Positions 46,401 through 56,349 of a stretch of DNA of 64,000 nt are shown piece after piece. Under the pieces are notes generated by a model. That model saw only the letters and a program-made list of their open reading frames with translations, did no database searches and was not told the origin of the DNA. The first letter of the stretch is position 1; the number at the start of each line of letters is the position of its first letter. Source of the DNA: Staphylotrichum longicolle (taxonomy: Eukaryota > Ascomycota > Sordariomycetes > Sordariales > Chaetomiaceae); the NCBI GenBank assembly GCA_019096155.1, contig JAHCVI010000001.1, positions 9,920,001 through 9,984,000 of the forward strand. The letters are read 5' to 3'. The translations under genes were made by a program, and so were the position numbers.

Positions 46401-49400
46401 TTCAGCTGCGGCGGCAGGCTCCTCAGTTGCGGCGGCAGGCTCCTCAATTGCAGCTGCAGGTTCCTCAGTTGTGGCCGTAGGCTCCTCGATTGCAGCGGCA
46501 GGCTCTTCAGTTGCAACAATAGGCTCCGGTTCGGGTAGAGTGTCGCGCGCTTGAGATGCTTGCTTCTTCTTTTTGCCCTTCTTTGATTTCTTGCTGACGG
46601 TAACTTCTGGCTCAGCCTGGATCTCGGGTTCTTGTGGCAGCTGGGAAGCTTCGAGTTCCTGAACGGGCTCCTGCACGAGCTCAGGCTCCTGTGTGACAGG
46701 TGTGCTAATGTCGTCGGAGAGGGATCTCGCAGCCACTTCAGTGGCCGGCACAGCGGCGTCCTCTGTGGTAGGCTCAGGTGCAGACTCCACGGCTGCCTCT
46801 GGCGCAATCTCGAGATCTTCCTTGGGCTCTTCCACTTGAGAGACTTCCTTTTCTGTCTGTGTGTCGTCAACAAGAGCCATGTCAGGCGTCGCTTCAGCCT
46901 TCTCGCCGGCGGTCTGGGCGTCATCGACCGCCTCGCTCTCAGCCACAGGTGCAGATTCGTCGGCAGCCTTGTCTTCGCCCTCGGTAAGGAATTCGGTGAA
47001 CTCCTCAGCGCCTGACGCCTCGCTACTCGGCCAAGGCTCATCCCACGCCGAGTTCCTGCGCTTCTTCTTTTCGGTCTTGTCCTTCTTATCCTTCTTGCCA
47101 GATGCCTTCTTTAAGGAGTAGGCACGGCCCTCGCCGGCATTGTCATCATCTTGAGATGCGGTGGCAGCGGCATCTGAGTCAGGCAGAGAAATGGTTCGGG
47201 AGGATTCAGAAAGAGTCGACTTGCGGCGGCGCAGAGACTTGTTGTCATCGCCCGAGATGAGGGATCGGCCATCGCTCTCGGCGTACTCAGATGGCGGTTC
47301 AGATTCCTCTTCGACAGTGCTGAGTTGCTTGAGCATCCGCTCTATTGCGCGGCTTTCGAAGGGAATTTCAGCCGGCTCCTGTCGGGGCAACTCTGGAGAT
47401 CCAACTGGCCATGGCTCGGCGTCAGCCTTGGGCTTTTTCCTCTTCTTCTTGGACTTGTTGAGGAGGCTGTAAGGGGACCTCTCCTCCTCGGTCTGGCGTG
47501 GCATGTCCCGGGAGGAGTCGGGCTGAGATTCGGGGTCGGCAGCGGGGACAGGCTCATCCAAGGTGGTTGGCTGTACCTCGTCCGGTGTCCCAATCGGAAG
47601 TGGCACGGAGGATTCAGACTCGGCTGCTGAAGTCTCGTTAGCTATGAGTTCATCAAGAGGCTGCATGGAGATCTCACTCTCAGTTGGTTGGGCAGCAATG
47701 TCCTGTGGTGTGGATTGCTGCGTCTCATCGACGGCAACCTCAGTTGTGGACGGCTCTTGCACCTGCTCGGTGGGTGAGGCCAGGTCAGGGCTGTCGTGAG
47801 ATGTTTTGCTCTTGCCCTTCTTATCCTTTGGTGACTGAGACGGAGTGGGCTCAAGGTCAGGCTCCCGAGAGATGAGTGGCTCCGGTTGCTGTTGGCCGGC
47901 GGCTAGGGCGGGTGTTATTGGCTCAGGCTCGGCACTGACTGCACCACTTGTCACTGGTTCAGTGGTGCTGTCGGTGGTCTCTGGTGGGGCGGTAACACCT
48001 GAGGCGAGATTCGGATTGTCACCTTCTTGCACACCTGAAAGTGACTCCGCCGCTGGCTGTGCTGTTGTCGGCTCGGCTTCGGTCTCAAGTAGGCTCTTGC
48101 GCTTTTTCTTCTTGTCTTTCTTGGACCTTTTCGCGGGCACCGGAGTTTCAGTCTCGGCGGCAGCTGTGGACAAATCCTCCGATGGAAGCTCTAAATACCA
48201 AGAAGTCAACTCAAACGCCCTTTTCATGTCTCTCATTTAGTTTAGACGTACCTTCAACAGTGAATTCTTCAGGTGCTTCAGTTTGTGGTTGAGGTTCATT
48301 CGAGAGCGGTGAAACCTGAGACTCCTGGCCAACAACGGCTTCAACAGAAATATCACGGTCTGCCGGCTGATCCGGGATTTGAGAGGCGGGCTGCTCGATA
48401 GGTTCCTGCTGCGACTCCAAGTCAAAACCGGCTCCAGGCTCGTCTCGCGCATCGGGCAAGGGGACAGTAACACCAACTTGAGCGCTGGGACTCTGGGCCT
48501 CGGATTGCGCAGGCTGCTCATCAACGGAGTTGCCGCTTTGCGGGGGAACCGGGGGAACCTCGGAGACGTTGTCCTTGGAGTCCTTGGTTTTTTGGTTGTC
48601 GTCCTCACCTCTTGCTTTGGCGGAGCCCAGATGCTCCTCAAGAGGCTCCGCAAAGGTGACGCTCTGCCGCTTCTTCTTCTTGTCCTTCTTGCCCTGTGGG
48701 GTCGTGAGGGGGTCGTCCATGTCCTCGACGGGGGAGGCGCTGTCCTGCTGAATCATGTCATCGCTGAGGCTGCCGAGTTGGTCATCTGCAGTGAATGTGA
48801 CGGTCTTGGCAGACTCCTGTTCCTTCTCGGCGCCGGTCGAAAGGTCAACCGGAGGTTCGATCGCTGCTCCTGTTGTTGCTCCAGTGGCATCGGATTGTTC
48901 CCGAGGTTCATCCGTGATTGTGACTGGCGTCGCATCATCAGAGGCTGAAGGTTGCACGGCTGTCTCGGTCTCCAACGATAGCGAAGCCCGCTTCTTCTTT
49001 TTGTCCTTCTTGGACTTCTTTCCACTGACAGCCGGCTCAGGAGTCTCCTCAGCTTGAGTGGTGACATCTCCTTGAGAAGCAGAAGGTTCTTCAAGTGGTG
49101 GGGTTGATTTCTCCTCAGGCTCCTGAGCAGGTTCCGTAGATTGAGGCACGTCCTCCACGGGCGAGGTTGTCCCCTTGGCCTTCTTCTTCTTCTTGCTCTT
49201 CTTGCCTGAATTGCTGGGTTCAGGTGCAACATCGTCCTGGGCTGGCTCAGTCGCTGCCTGCTCGGGTTGGGGTGAGTCCGTGGTAACTGGCGTCGGATCT
49301 GGCTGAGGCAAGTCCGTAATGGCAGGTACTGGCTCCGTTTGCGGCGAGTCAGTGAGAACGATCTGCTCAGGGGTCGCCTCTGGTGTCGGCTCCAAGGAGA

Positions 49401-52400
49401 CCTCTGGCGTGCCCTGTTCTGGGGCAGCTTCGGCGAGGGCCTGCGTAATGTCTTGGCTGGCCTGCTTCTTCTTTTTCTTCTTGTTCTTCTTGCCAGAAGA
49501 CGTTGGTTCGGGGGCCAAGTCTTCTTGTGGTGCCTCAACGCGAGCGGTCTCAACCGGAGTGGTCTCAACCGGAGTGGTCTCAACGGGAGTGGTCTCAACC
49601 GGAGCAAGCTCAACCGGAGTGAACTCGACGGGAGCAAGCTCAACGGGAGCGGGCTCAACGGGAGCGGGCTCAACCGGAGCAAGCTCAACCGGAGAGGTCT
49701 CAACCGGAGAGGTCTCAACGGGAGCAAGCTCGACAGGAGTGGGCTCAACGGGAGTGATCTCAACCGGAGCAGTTTCAACCGGAGCAGTCTCAACCGGAGC
49801 AGTCTCGACAGCAGAGCGCTCAACCGGAGTGCTCTCAACCACCGCAGTCGCCGCAGTCTGATCGTGAACCTCCGAAACTGCAGCCTCCGGTGCCGTGTCT
49901 TGTGTGATCGGCTCAGCAGCAGGCGTCTCATCACTTTGAGCCGCAGCCTGCTTCTTCTTCTTGCCCTTGCCCTTCTTCCCCTTCTTCCCAGCGGGCTCAG
50001 CCAACACTTCACCCTCGATGACCGGATTGGTCACGGCGGCGGGCTCACTGGCGAGTTCGGTGGCCGCAGGAGGCTCAGGATTGGCCTGCGGCTCAGGGGC
50101 AACATCTTGTAGGCCAGCCTCGTCGACAATCACTGGGGCCGGTGGAGGTGCCGTATCCTGCGCGGACTCCTGGGGTGTTGGTTCATCCTTGGGTGTGTCC
50201 TTGGGGGTGTCCTTGGGGGTGTCCTTGCGCTGCTGCTTCTTGCCCTTCTTTCCCATTGCATCTGTTGGTGCGTCACCGGCATCAGCGGCGACAGGAGTGT
50301 CGACAGGTGATTGTTGGGTGTCGTCTGGTGTGGCAACGGCCTGAGACTGGTCTGGCGACCGAGACGCATACTTGTCTGGCTGCTCACCTTCTTGTTCCTC
50401 GCGTGGCTGGGCCGGGCTGTCCACAACAGCCTCGAGGCGTGCTGCGTCCGGGGCCGTCGCCTCGTCGACAGGGGGTTCGGGTGTGGGGATTCCAGGGGTA
50501 AGGGCCCGCTCGTTGGGTAGCCAAACAGCGGTGTCCAGCGCGCTGCTTGCCGTGTCGCCCACTGATTTGTCGCTGGCAGGGGGTTCATGCACCCCCGTTG
50601 CAGGCCCCACATCGGGAATCTGGCTGCTGGACTCGCCTAAACTTGGCGGCTGGAGTGGGGGCTTGGGCAGCTCCAATGGCTCCACGGCGCTGTGTTGTTG
50701 TTTTGGCTGGTCGTCCTGCATCGGAAGTGCATCACGAGATGACTCGGACTCGGGCGGAGCTTGAACGTCCCGTTTCTCGATTTCTTGATGCTCCGCCTGA
50801 ACTGACTCACGCTTCCCCATGCCAAAAAGCGAGCCGACGCCGCCGGCAATGGAGGGGAGCATCGAGAACGACGAGCCCCAACGGCTCTTCTTTGGCTTTG
50901 CCGCTTCGGGAGGCGCAGCGCCAGCCTCCTCCCGGCTCCGGGGAAGCTGCTCCTGTGCTTCGGGTTCTGCGCGGGCGGATAAGGCGGACCGTGAGCCAGG
51001 GTCTTGTTCAGCCGCCGCCTGAGCTGGGGTGGTATGCTCAACCTCACCGCCGCTAAGCAAGCGTGGTTCCGAGGTAAGGTTGTCCACGCTGCCGGGTCCA
51101 GCCACGTTTTCGGAGCTAGAGATGCCACCGGATAGTTGAGGATCCTCTTCGGGCTCCAAACCTGCACCAGCCTTCTTGGCCTTCTTCTTTTTCTTGCTCT
51201 TCTTGCCAGAAGTGGATACTGTCTCTGGGCCGTCAGGCAGCTCGCGATCGCCATCAGGGTCTTGGGTGAGTTGTTCAGGCGTGGGGGTTTGGTGTTGGTC
51301 ATCCAAAGGGATATCTCGCTCAGCAGTGGCAACGGACGTCGAAGGCTCAGATGAAAGCTCAGCGGCCTGGCTTTGTTGCTGACGTTCGGGCTCAGGCTCA
51401 ATCCAGGACACCTCCTTTTTGCCAGTCTTCTTTTTCCCCTTTTTGCGAGTGCTGGCAGTTCGCTCCAACGCCGAGGGTGCGACCTTTTCCCCTTCCTCCA
51501 GAGAGGCAGATGCGGCAATGGTCTCTTCAGCTGGTACTTCGGCTCCAACATCAAGTTCTTGTCGGAATCCTTTTTTGCCAGCCTTGGAGGGTGATGTAGC
51601 ACCAGCAGCAGCAGACCAGTCATCCTCTTGAATATGTGATCTCTGCCCCCTCTTGCCCAGAAGATAGCTGAGTGTCCCTGGACGCGGCGGTGACTCCTCG
51701 AGTTTCCCAGAGTCCGTTTGCGTCTCGTAGAACGTCGAGCCAGATAAGTAGGTAGGTGCCTCGGACGCCGCAATAGTAGAAGCATCCTCGTTGAACGAGT
51801 AGACGCTCTCGGTCCTGTCGTAGCTGGGAGTGTCCATCTTGTCGTAGTCGAGGCCTTGTAGGTCAGGACGGGGATCATCATGACGCATGTGCGCGACAAC
51901 AAGGCCACTGGCCGCGGCAGCACCAGCGGCGCCAGCAGAAGCCAGCAACACGGATTCAGTCTTGTCTGCGGCATCCATAGCTTCCTTCTTGTTGAAGACA
52001 CGGCTGGGAGAATGGCTCGCAATGCGCTTGTTGAATCCCAGACCCTTGACGTCTTCAGTGGTGGACTGCGATTCAAAGAGCTGCTTGAGACGGCTCACTT
52101 TGGATGGCTGACGAGCAAAATCCCGTTCTTGGATGGTGGATTCTTGGCTAAAACTGGGCTTGAACGTCCGGGAACCGGGCGTCCTCTGAAGCGGAGGAAC
52201 GGAAGTTGTGGACGGCTCCGAGGGGACTACATCCAACGCCGGTGGTTGCGGAGGAGAGCTGGGCTGGTTTTCCGGAAGCGGAGGCGATTTCTCCAAGACC
52301 TCCTCGGTCTCAGCAAAAGGCTCTGCTGTGACAACCTCTGCCGGGGCTGTTTCATTGTGCACAGGTGTCTCCGGGCGACTCTCCGGCAGAGGCGGCAACT

Positions 52401-55400
52401 CATCCAAGGCAGGACCAAAACCCCGAGCTTGGGTAGGGACAGGCTGCTCAATGGCAGGCTCAGAGTCAGGAGCTGCGACAGGAACCATTTCAGCTTCGAC
52501 GGGTGAAGCGGGTCGGCTTTCGGGAAGCGGAGGGAGAGCATGTAGGTCTTCCTGCAGACGTCGCTCCTCGCCGAAATCGCGCTCCTCAGATGGAAGAGTA
52601 ACGCCCGGAAGAGGCTCGAGAGGCTCAACGGGAGCGGCTGTTTCCAGACCAGGGGAAACAGGACGGCTTTCCGGAAGGGGAGGCAAGTCCTCGAGGTCTT
52701 GACCAAATCCTTGATCTTGCACAACAGGACTTTGCTCAGCACTCTCTAATGGTACAGCTGGCACGTGCTCCTCCAGAACAGGTGAATCAGGACGGCTTTC
52801 GGGAAGAGGCGGCAGCCCCTCAAAGTCTTGGTCAAAGCCTCGGTCCTGGAGAGCAGGAATGTTCCGAGGTGAAAAGATTGGAGTGGGCTGGAAGTCGACG
52901 TCCACGGCAGGTGAAGCAGGACGGCTTTCGGGGAGGGCAGGCAGCGTCTCGAGATCCAAATCAACACCAGGCGCCTGCCCTGTGCCAACATGTTCGGCGG
53001 GTTCGGCTTCGGAGAGAGCGGCCGGCGGAGACACCAGGTTCTCAACCGGGGCAAGCTGCTCTAGAGGCGAGAGCGGACGGCTTTCGGGAAGGGGAGGCAA
53101 CAGCTCAAACTCGTCGCTGACCGGCAGTTGGGTGGGGGTATGGAACGCTTCCGAGAGCACAGGCGAATCTGGTTGGCTCTCCGGAAGCGCAGGCAGGATC
53201 TCCAGACCACCTTGAACGTTCGACTCCCCAATCAGAACAGGTTCTCCTGCACTGGATTCATCCAGCAGAGCCCTGCTTGTCGGGGCTTTGAGGTCCGCAG
53301 CTGGAGCGAGTGCTATCTGGAGGGGCGAGGTTGGGCGGCTCTCGGGTAGGGGCGGCAACTGGTCTATCTCAACACCTGTCACAGGAGGAATCGAGACGGA
53401 GAGAGTTGGTGAGGCAACATAGGTCTCTGAGACAGCTGATGGGATGTTAGTTAACCTGTCATTGCAGGCAGAGCAAAGATACGAGAAAGACATACCCAGT
53501 ACGGGAGAATCAGGGCGACTCTCACTCTCAGGCAGAGCCGGAAGGTTCTCCAAGTCCTCGCCAACCAGCTGCTGGCGCGAGACTGGGGAAAGTAGATCCA
53601 GGGCAGGGGAACTGGCGCGGCTCTCAGGAAGGGCTGGTAGCCTTTCCAAGTCTTCATCAACCAAGACTGCAGTGCCGATGGGAGAAAGCGGCTCGAAGGT
53701 GGGAGAGCTGGCGCGGCTCTCAGGAAGAGCGGGCAACTGCTCGAGCTCCTCACCTAGAGGCAGCGGGGTGAAAGCAGGAGACAGCGAGGCCAGACCAGGC
53801 GAAGCGGGGAGACTCTCGGGAAGGCCTGGCAGTTGAGCGAGCTCATCATCAGCAGGCAAAGCTGGAGCCAGTGCTGCTAGGAGAGGCGAGCCCGGTTCAC
53901 TCTCCGGGAGAGTTGGGAGGTTCTCCAGATCATCACCAGCATACGGCTGGGCAGGAGTGGTTAGGGGCTCCTGGACCGCGGGTGATTCCGGGCGGCTGTC
54001 GGGAAGGGGGGGCAACCGTTCCAGCTCATCATCAAGAGCCCGTTGAGCTAAAACAGGAGACACCGCTGAGGGCACAGGTGACTCCGGCCTGCTCTCCGGC
54101 AACGGCGGCAGCGCCTCCAACCGCTCCACAAGCTCCCGCTCCCCGAAATCTCCCACGATGTCCCTCACAACAGGCGAGCCCCCAAGCGCAGGCGCAACAA
54201 GCGCCCTCGGCGTCGTCTCTCCCGATCCCGACTGAAGCATCTCCCCAAACTTCATCTCCCGCGCAACAGCACCAGCACCGCTCGTATCAATCTGGAGCGA
54301 CTGCAAGAGCCCCGCAGCGGCCGCCACCCCCAACGCGACGCTCATGTAATCCACATCCGCCTCGCGCTCCTCGAACTCCGGCCCGGGACTCTCGCGCGAA
54401 GGCGGCTCACTCGGCGGCAGTTCCGGATACTCCCGGGCGTCGCTCCCAGCAGGGTTGGTGCTGGAGCTGACCTTCTCCGGCAGGTACAGCGGCTTGATCT
54501 CGCGGGTGGAGTCCCACGACATGGGCCGGGAGGCACGGTTCCGGTGGGGCGATGTCTCGGGAACCGCGGCGGTGGTGACGGGGGAGTGCAAGGGGGAGGT
54601 GAAGCGGAAGGCGGGGGACGAGGGGACGGAGCCGCGGCCGATGCGGAACTGGACGGGGACGGCGGTGCGGCTGGGAGTTTTAGGGAGTTCAATCGCGCTG
54701 CGACGGCGGGCGTGCGTGTGCACGACAGTGCCTCGGCGAGGGCGGGTCTGTTGGGGAGAGGGTGTGTCCTCTTCGCTGTCCGGGAGAGAGGGGAAGGTTT
54801 GTTCTTCTTGAAGTAGGTTTTCAAAGCTGGGCGATCCAGGCTCGCTGGGAGGGAGAGGAAGGAGATCTCCCCATTGGGGATCGATGGCGGGTTTAATCTC
54901 CCGCTCGACAATTTCCGGGTCGACGGTCTGCGAGCTGTAGCTGAGACTGCGCTCGAGGCCAAACGGCCCTTCCTCCTCCTTGACGGAGTCCTGGGCGGCA
55001 TTGGGGCGAGAAAGCTGAGCCGCGATGGCAGCTGCAGCTCCCGCCAGGCCGGCACCTGCGCCAAAGGTGCCGGCATTACCTAAAAAAGAATCCTTCTCGT
55101 CTCCGTTTTGTGTGATGGAGCGCTCATGGTGCTCGCTGGAGCCGTTGGTGGGCAAAGACACAACCGACTTGGAGTCGTAGTGTTCAGTACGACCGCCGTT
55201 GGGTTGGCTGATGGGATCAGAGACCACCGAGCTCACCTCACGGTCGATCCACTGAAAGGAATCCCCTGGTCGATCAGGCGGTTCATCTCGCTCTGGTATG
55301 TCGTAGGCATCCTTGGTGCTCTTGCGGCGGCTCTTTTTGCTCTTCTTGCTGCTCGAGCTGGCAATGGAAACCTCAGACGCAGGACCGGAGTACGTTTTGG

Positions 55401-56349
55401 TCTCGTAAGAGCCGGAGTCGCGTTTCGACTTGTTGGGCTTCTTAGCAGATGATCCATCATCGGGCTCGGCCCCAGACGGTTCGGCCTCCGATTTAGACAC
55501 GGTTCTGTCCTCTCGGGAAGGGCCTTCAAGCAGGTATCGAGGCTCATATTCAGGCACAGCCTCAACGACATCGATGCTCTGGCGCTTTCGACGCGACTTT
55601 CTACCCGGGCTGGGACCAGTCTCCCGGTCGGTAGGAGAAGCATCGGGGCCCTCCAGACCGGCCGCCCGTTTCGAGGGCTCAAGGTCAACGTCGATCACCG
55701 TCTCGCAAGACGGGGGCACATAAATGGGCTCGTCTGAGCCAGGGGGGGAGTCGCGCCTTCGGTAGGTCGGATCCTCAATCACGATATTGGGATCAAAACC
55801 GGAGCTCTGCAGGCCCGCAGCAAGAGTCGCAGTGAAGTCAATGTCGTCTCCAAAAGATCCCGGCATCTGAACCGCCTGGGGGCTAGACGGCTTCGGACCG
55901 ACTGAAGGAGGTTCATCGTCGAAGTCGAAGGGAACCCGGGACCGTCGGGGGGGTGTAGACGGAGCTCGCGAGGCGGAACGGACCGGTTCGGCTTGCGGCT
56001 CTGGAACAGCTTCCTGGGCAGCTTCGTGAGACGGCTTAGGTGAAGTTCCACTCGATAGCACGACATCCTCAGGGGCCGCCGGCTCAACCTCAGCCTTTGG
56101 CTCGGACCGTGGCTTGCCTTCGTCCGCCTCGGCGACACCACTGCCCTCGCCCTCAGCCTGTTTCTGTTCCTTGGCCTTTGCCGCAGCGGCGCCCGCAAGA
56201 GCAGCAATCATGCCGCCCCAAGCGCTCTTCTTCTTGAACTTGAACTTCAGTGCAGGCGGCTCTTGGGAGGAATCACGGCTTATCAGTCTCGGCAGCGCGC
56301 CAGTAGCATAATCCTCGGGAACCTCCACCACTTCCCCGCGATTATTCAT
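31482..56349 (-). CDS. Giant repeat protein, candidate Leashin (Woronin-body tether), intact main part
   Basis: Four exons (53496-56349, 48252-53435, 33153-48190, 31482-33065) give 24660 nt and about 8219 residues in one consistent frame. Introns 53436-53495, 48191-48251 and 33066-33152 all have GT-AG ends. Order of parts: Ser/charged disordered sequence; LPxLPESRPxSP array; Glu/Pro/Ala-rich sequence with Lys clusters of the KKSKKDKKKKKGK type over several thousand residues; Ser/Arg/Pro-rich linker; and a C-terminal coiled coil (LELESRVEQLLEENRMLAEA) ending in a folded-looking helical domain with QWVLRFSKFSDMRA. No enzyme domain, signal peptide or membrane segment is evident. In other Pezizomycotina, giant 'involucrin repeat' proteins of this build are Leashin/LAH, which tethers Woronin bodies to the cell cortex or septal pore. 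The assignment rests on architecture only. The ATG at 56349 is probably internal, since coding sequence continues upstream. Confidence 0.75.
35960..36375 (-). repeat. 36-nt tandem repeat coding a 12-residue unit
   Basis: About ten imperfect copies lie within the giant gene. The consensus in protein is EPIQLDEMAIPE, that is Pro-[IV]-Gln-Leu-[DE]-Glu-x-x-[IL]-x-Glu. The copies are more alike near the middle, which suggests recent local duplication. Confidence 0.85.
43385..43535 (-). repeat. 18-nt tandem repeat (VEEPTA unit)
   Basis: About eight copies of an 18-nt unit encode V[VA]EEP[AT] hexapeptides in the giant protein. The nucleotide copies are nearly identical, which points to recent expansion. 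Confidence 0.85.
44150..44375 (-). repeat. 21-nt tandem repeat (EESAPVA unit)
   Basis: About nine imperfect heptapeptide units of the type E[ED]SAPVA or E[ED]SALVV occur in the giant protein. A close run of near-identical copies is at about 44270-44360. Confidence 0.8.
44865..44936 (-). repeat. 18-nt tandem repeat (QQPQEI unit)
   Basis: Four near-identical copies of QQPQEI or QQPQEA make a Gln-rich island in the acidic giant protein. Confidence 0.85.
45600..45745 (-). repeat. 24-nt tandem repeat (EPASEPAL unit)
   Basis: About four perfect or nearly perfect octapeptide units (EPASEPAL) with degenerate flanks. Perfect conservation at third codon positions shows that the array is young. Confidence 0.9.
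46370..46530 (-). repeat. 21-nt tandem repeat (EEPAAAT unit)
   Basis: About seven copies of a heptapeptide EEPAA[AI][TIA] within the giant protein, with nearly uniform codons. Confidence 0.85.
49545..49840 (-). repeat. 15-nt tandem repeat (PVETA-type pentapeptide)
   Basis: About twenty copies of a pentapeptide P-V-E-x-[ATS], where x is Thr, Leu, Pro, Ile or Phe. Its unit in DNA is close to GGAGTGGTCTCAACC on the plus strand. This is the longest strictly tandem array in the giant gene. Confidence 0.9.
52240..54125 (-). repeat. LExLPxLPESRPxSP repeat array in the giant protein
   Basis: About sixteen copies of the motif LE-x-LP-[AP]-LPESRP-x-SP occur at intervals of roughly 30-60 residues. Sequence between copies is variable, Glu/Pro/Val-rich. 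The motif holds a hydrophobic Leu-Pro core and a Ser-Pro site. One intron (53436-53495) lies within the array. Confidence 0.9.

Larger units (their letters stand above)
34880..48160 (-). repeat. Dispersed Lys-cluster repeats (KKSKKDKKKKKGK type) in the giant protein
   Basis: Roughly three dozen Lys-rich clusters occur at intervals of around 70-200 residues in an otherwise Glu/Pro/Ala/Val-rich acidic chain. Variants include KKGKKKKKGKGAK and KKKKGKKGKK. Many clusters in the C-terminal half are preceded by a short hydrophobic motif, [ST]-W-[DA]-[LI]-P-x-KK. The clusters make the chain a blocky polyampholyte. Confidence 0.9.
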
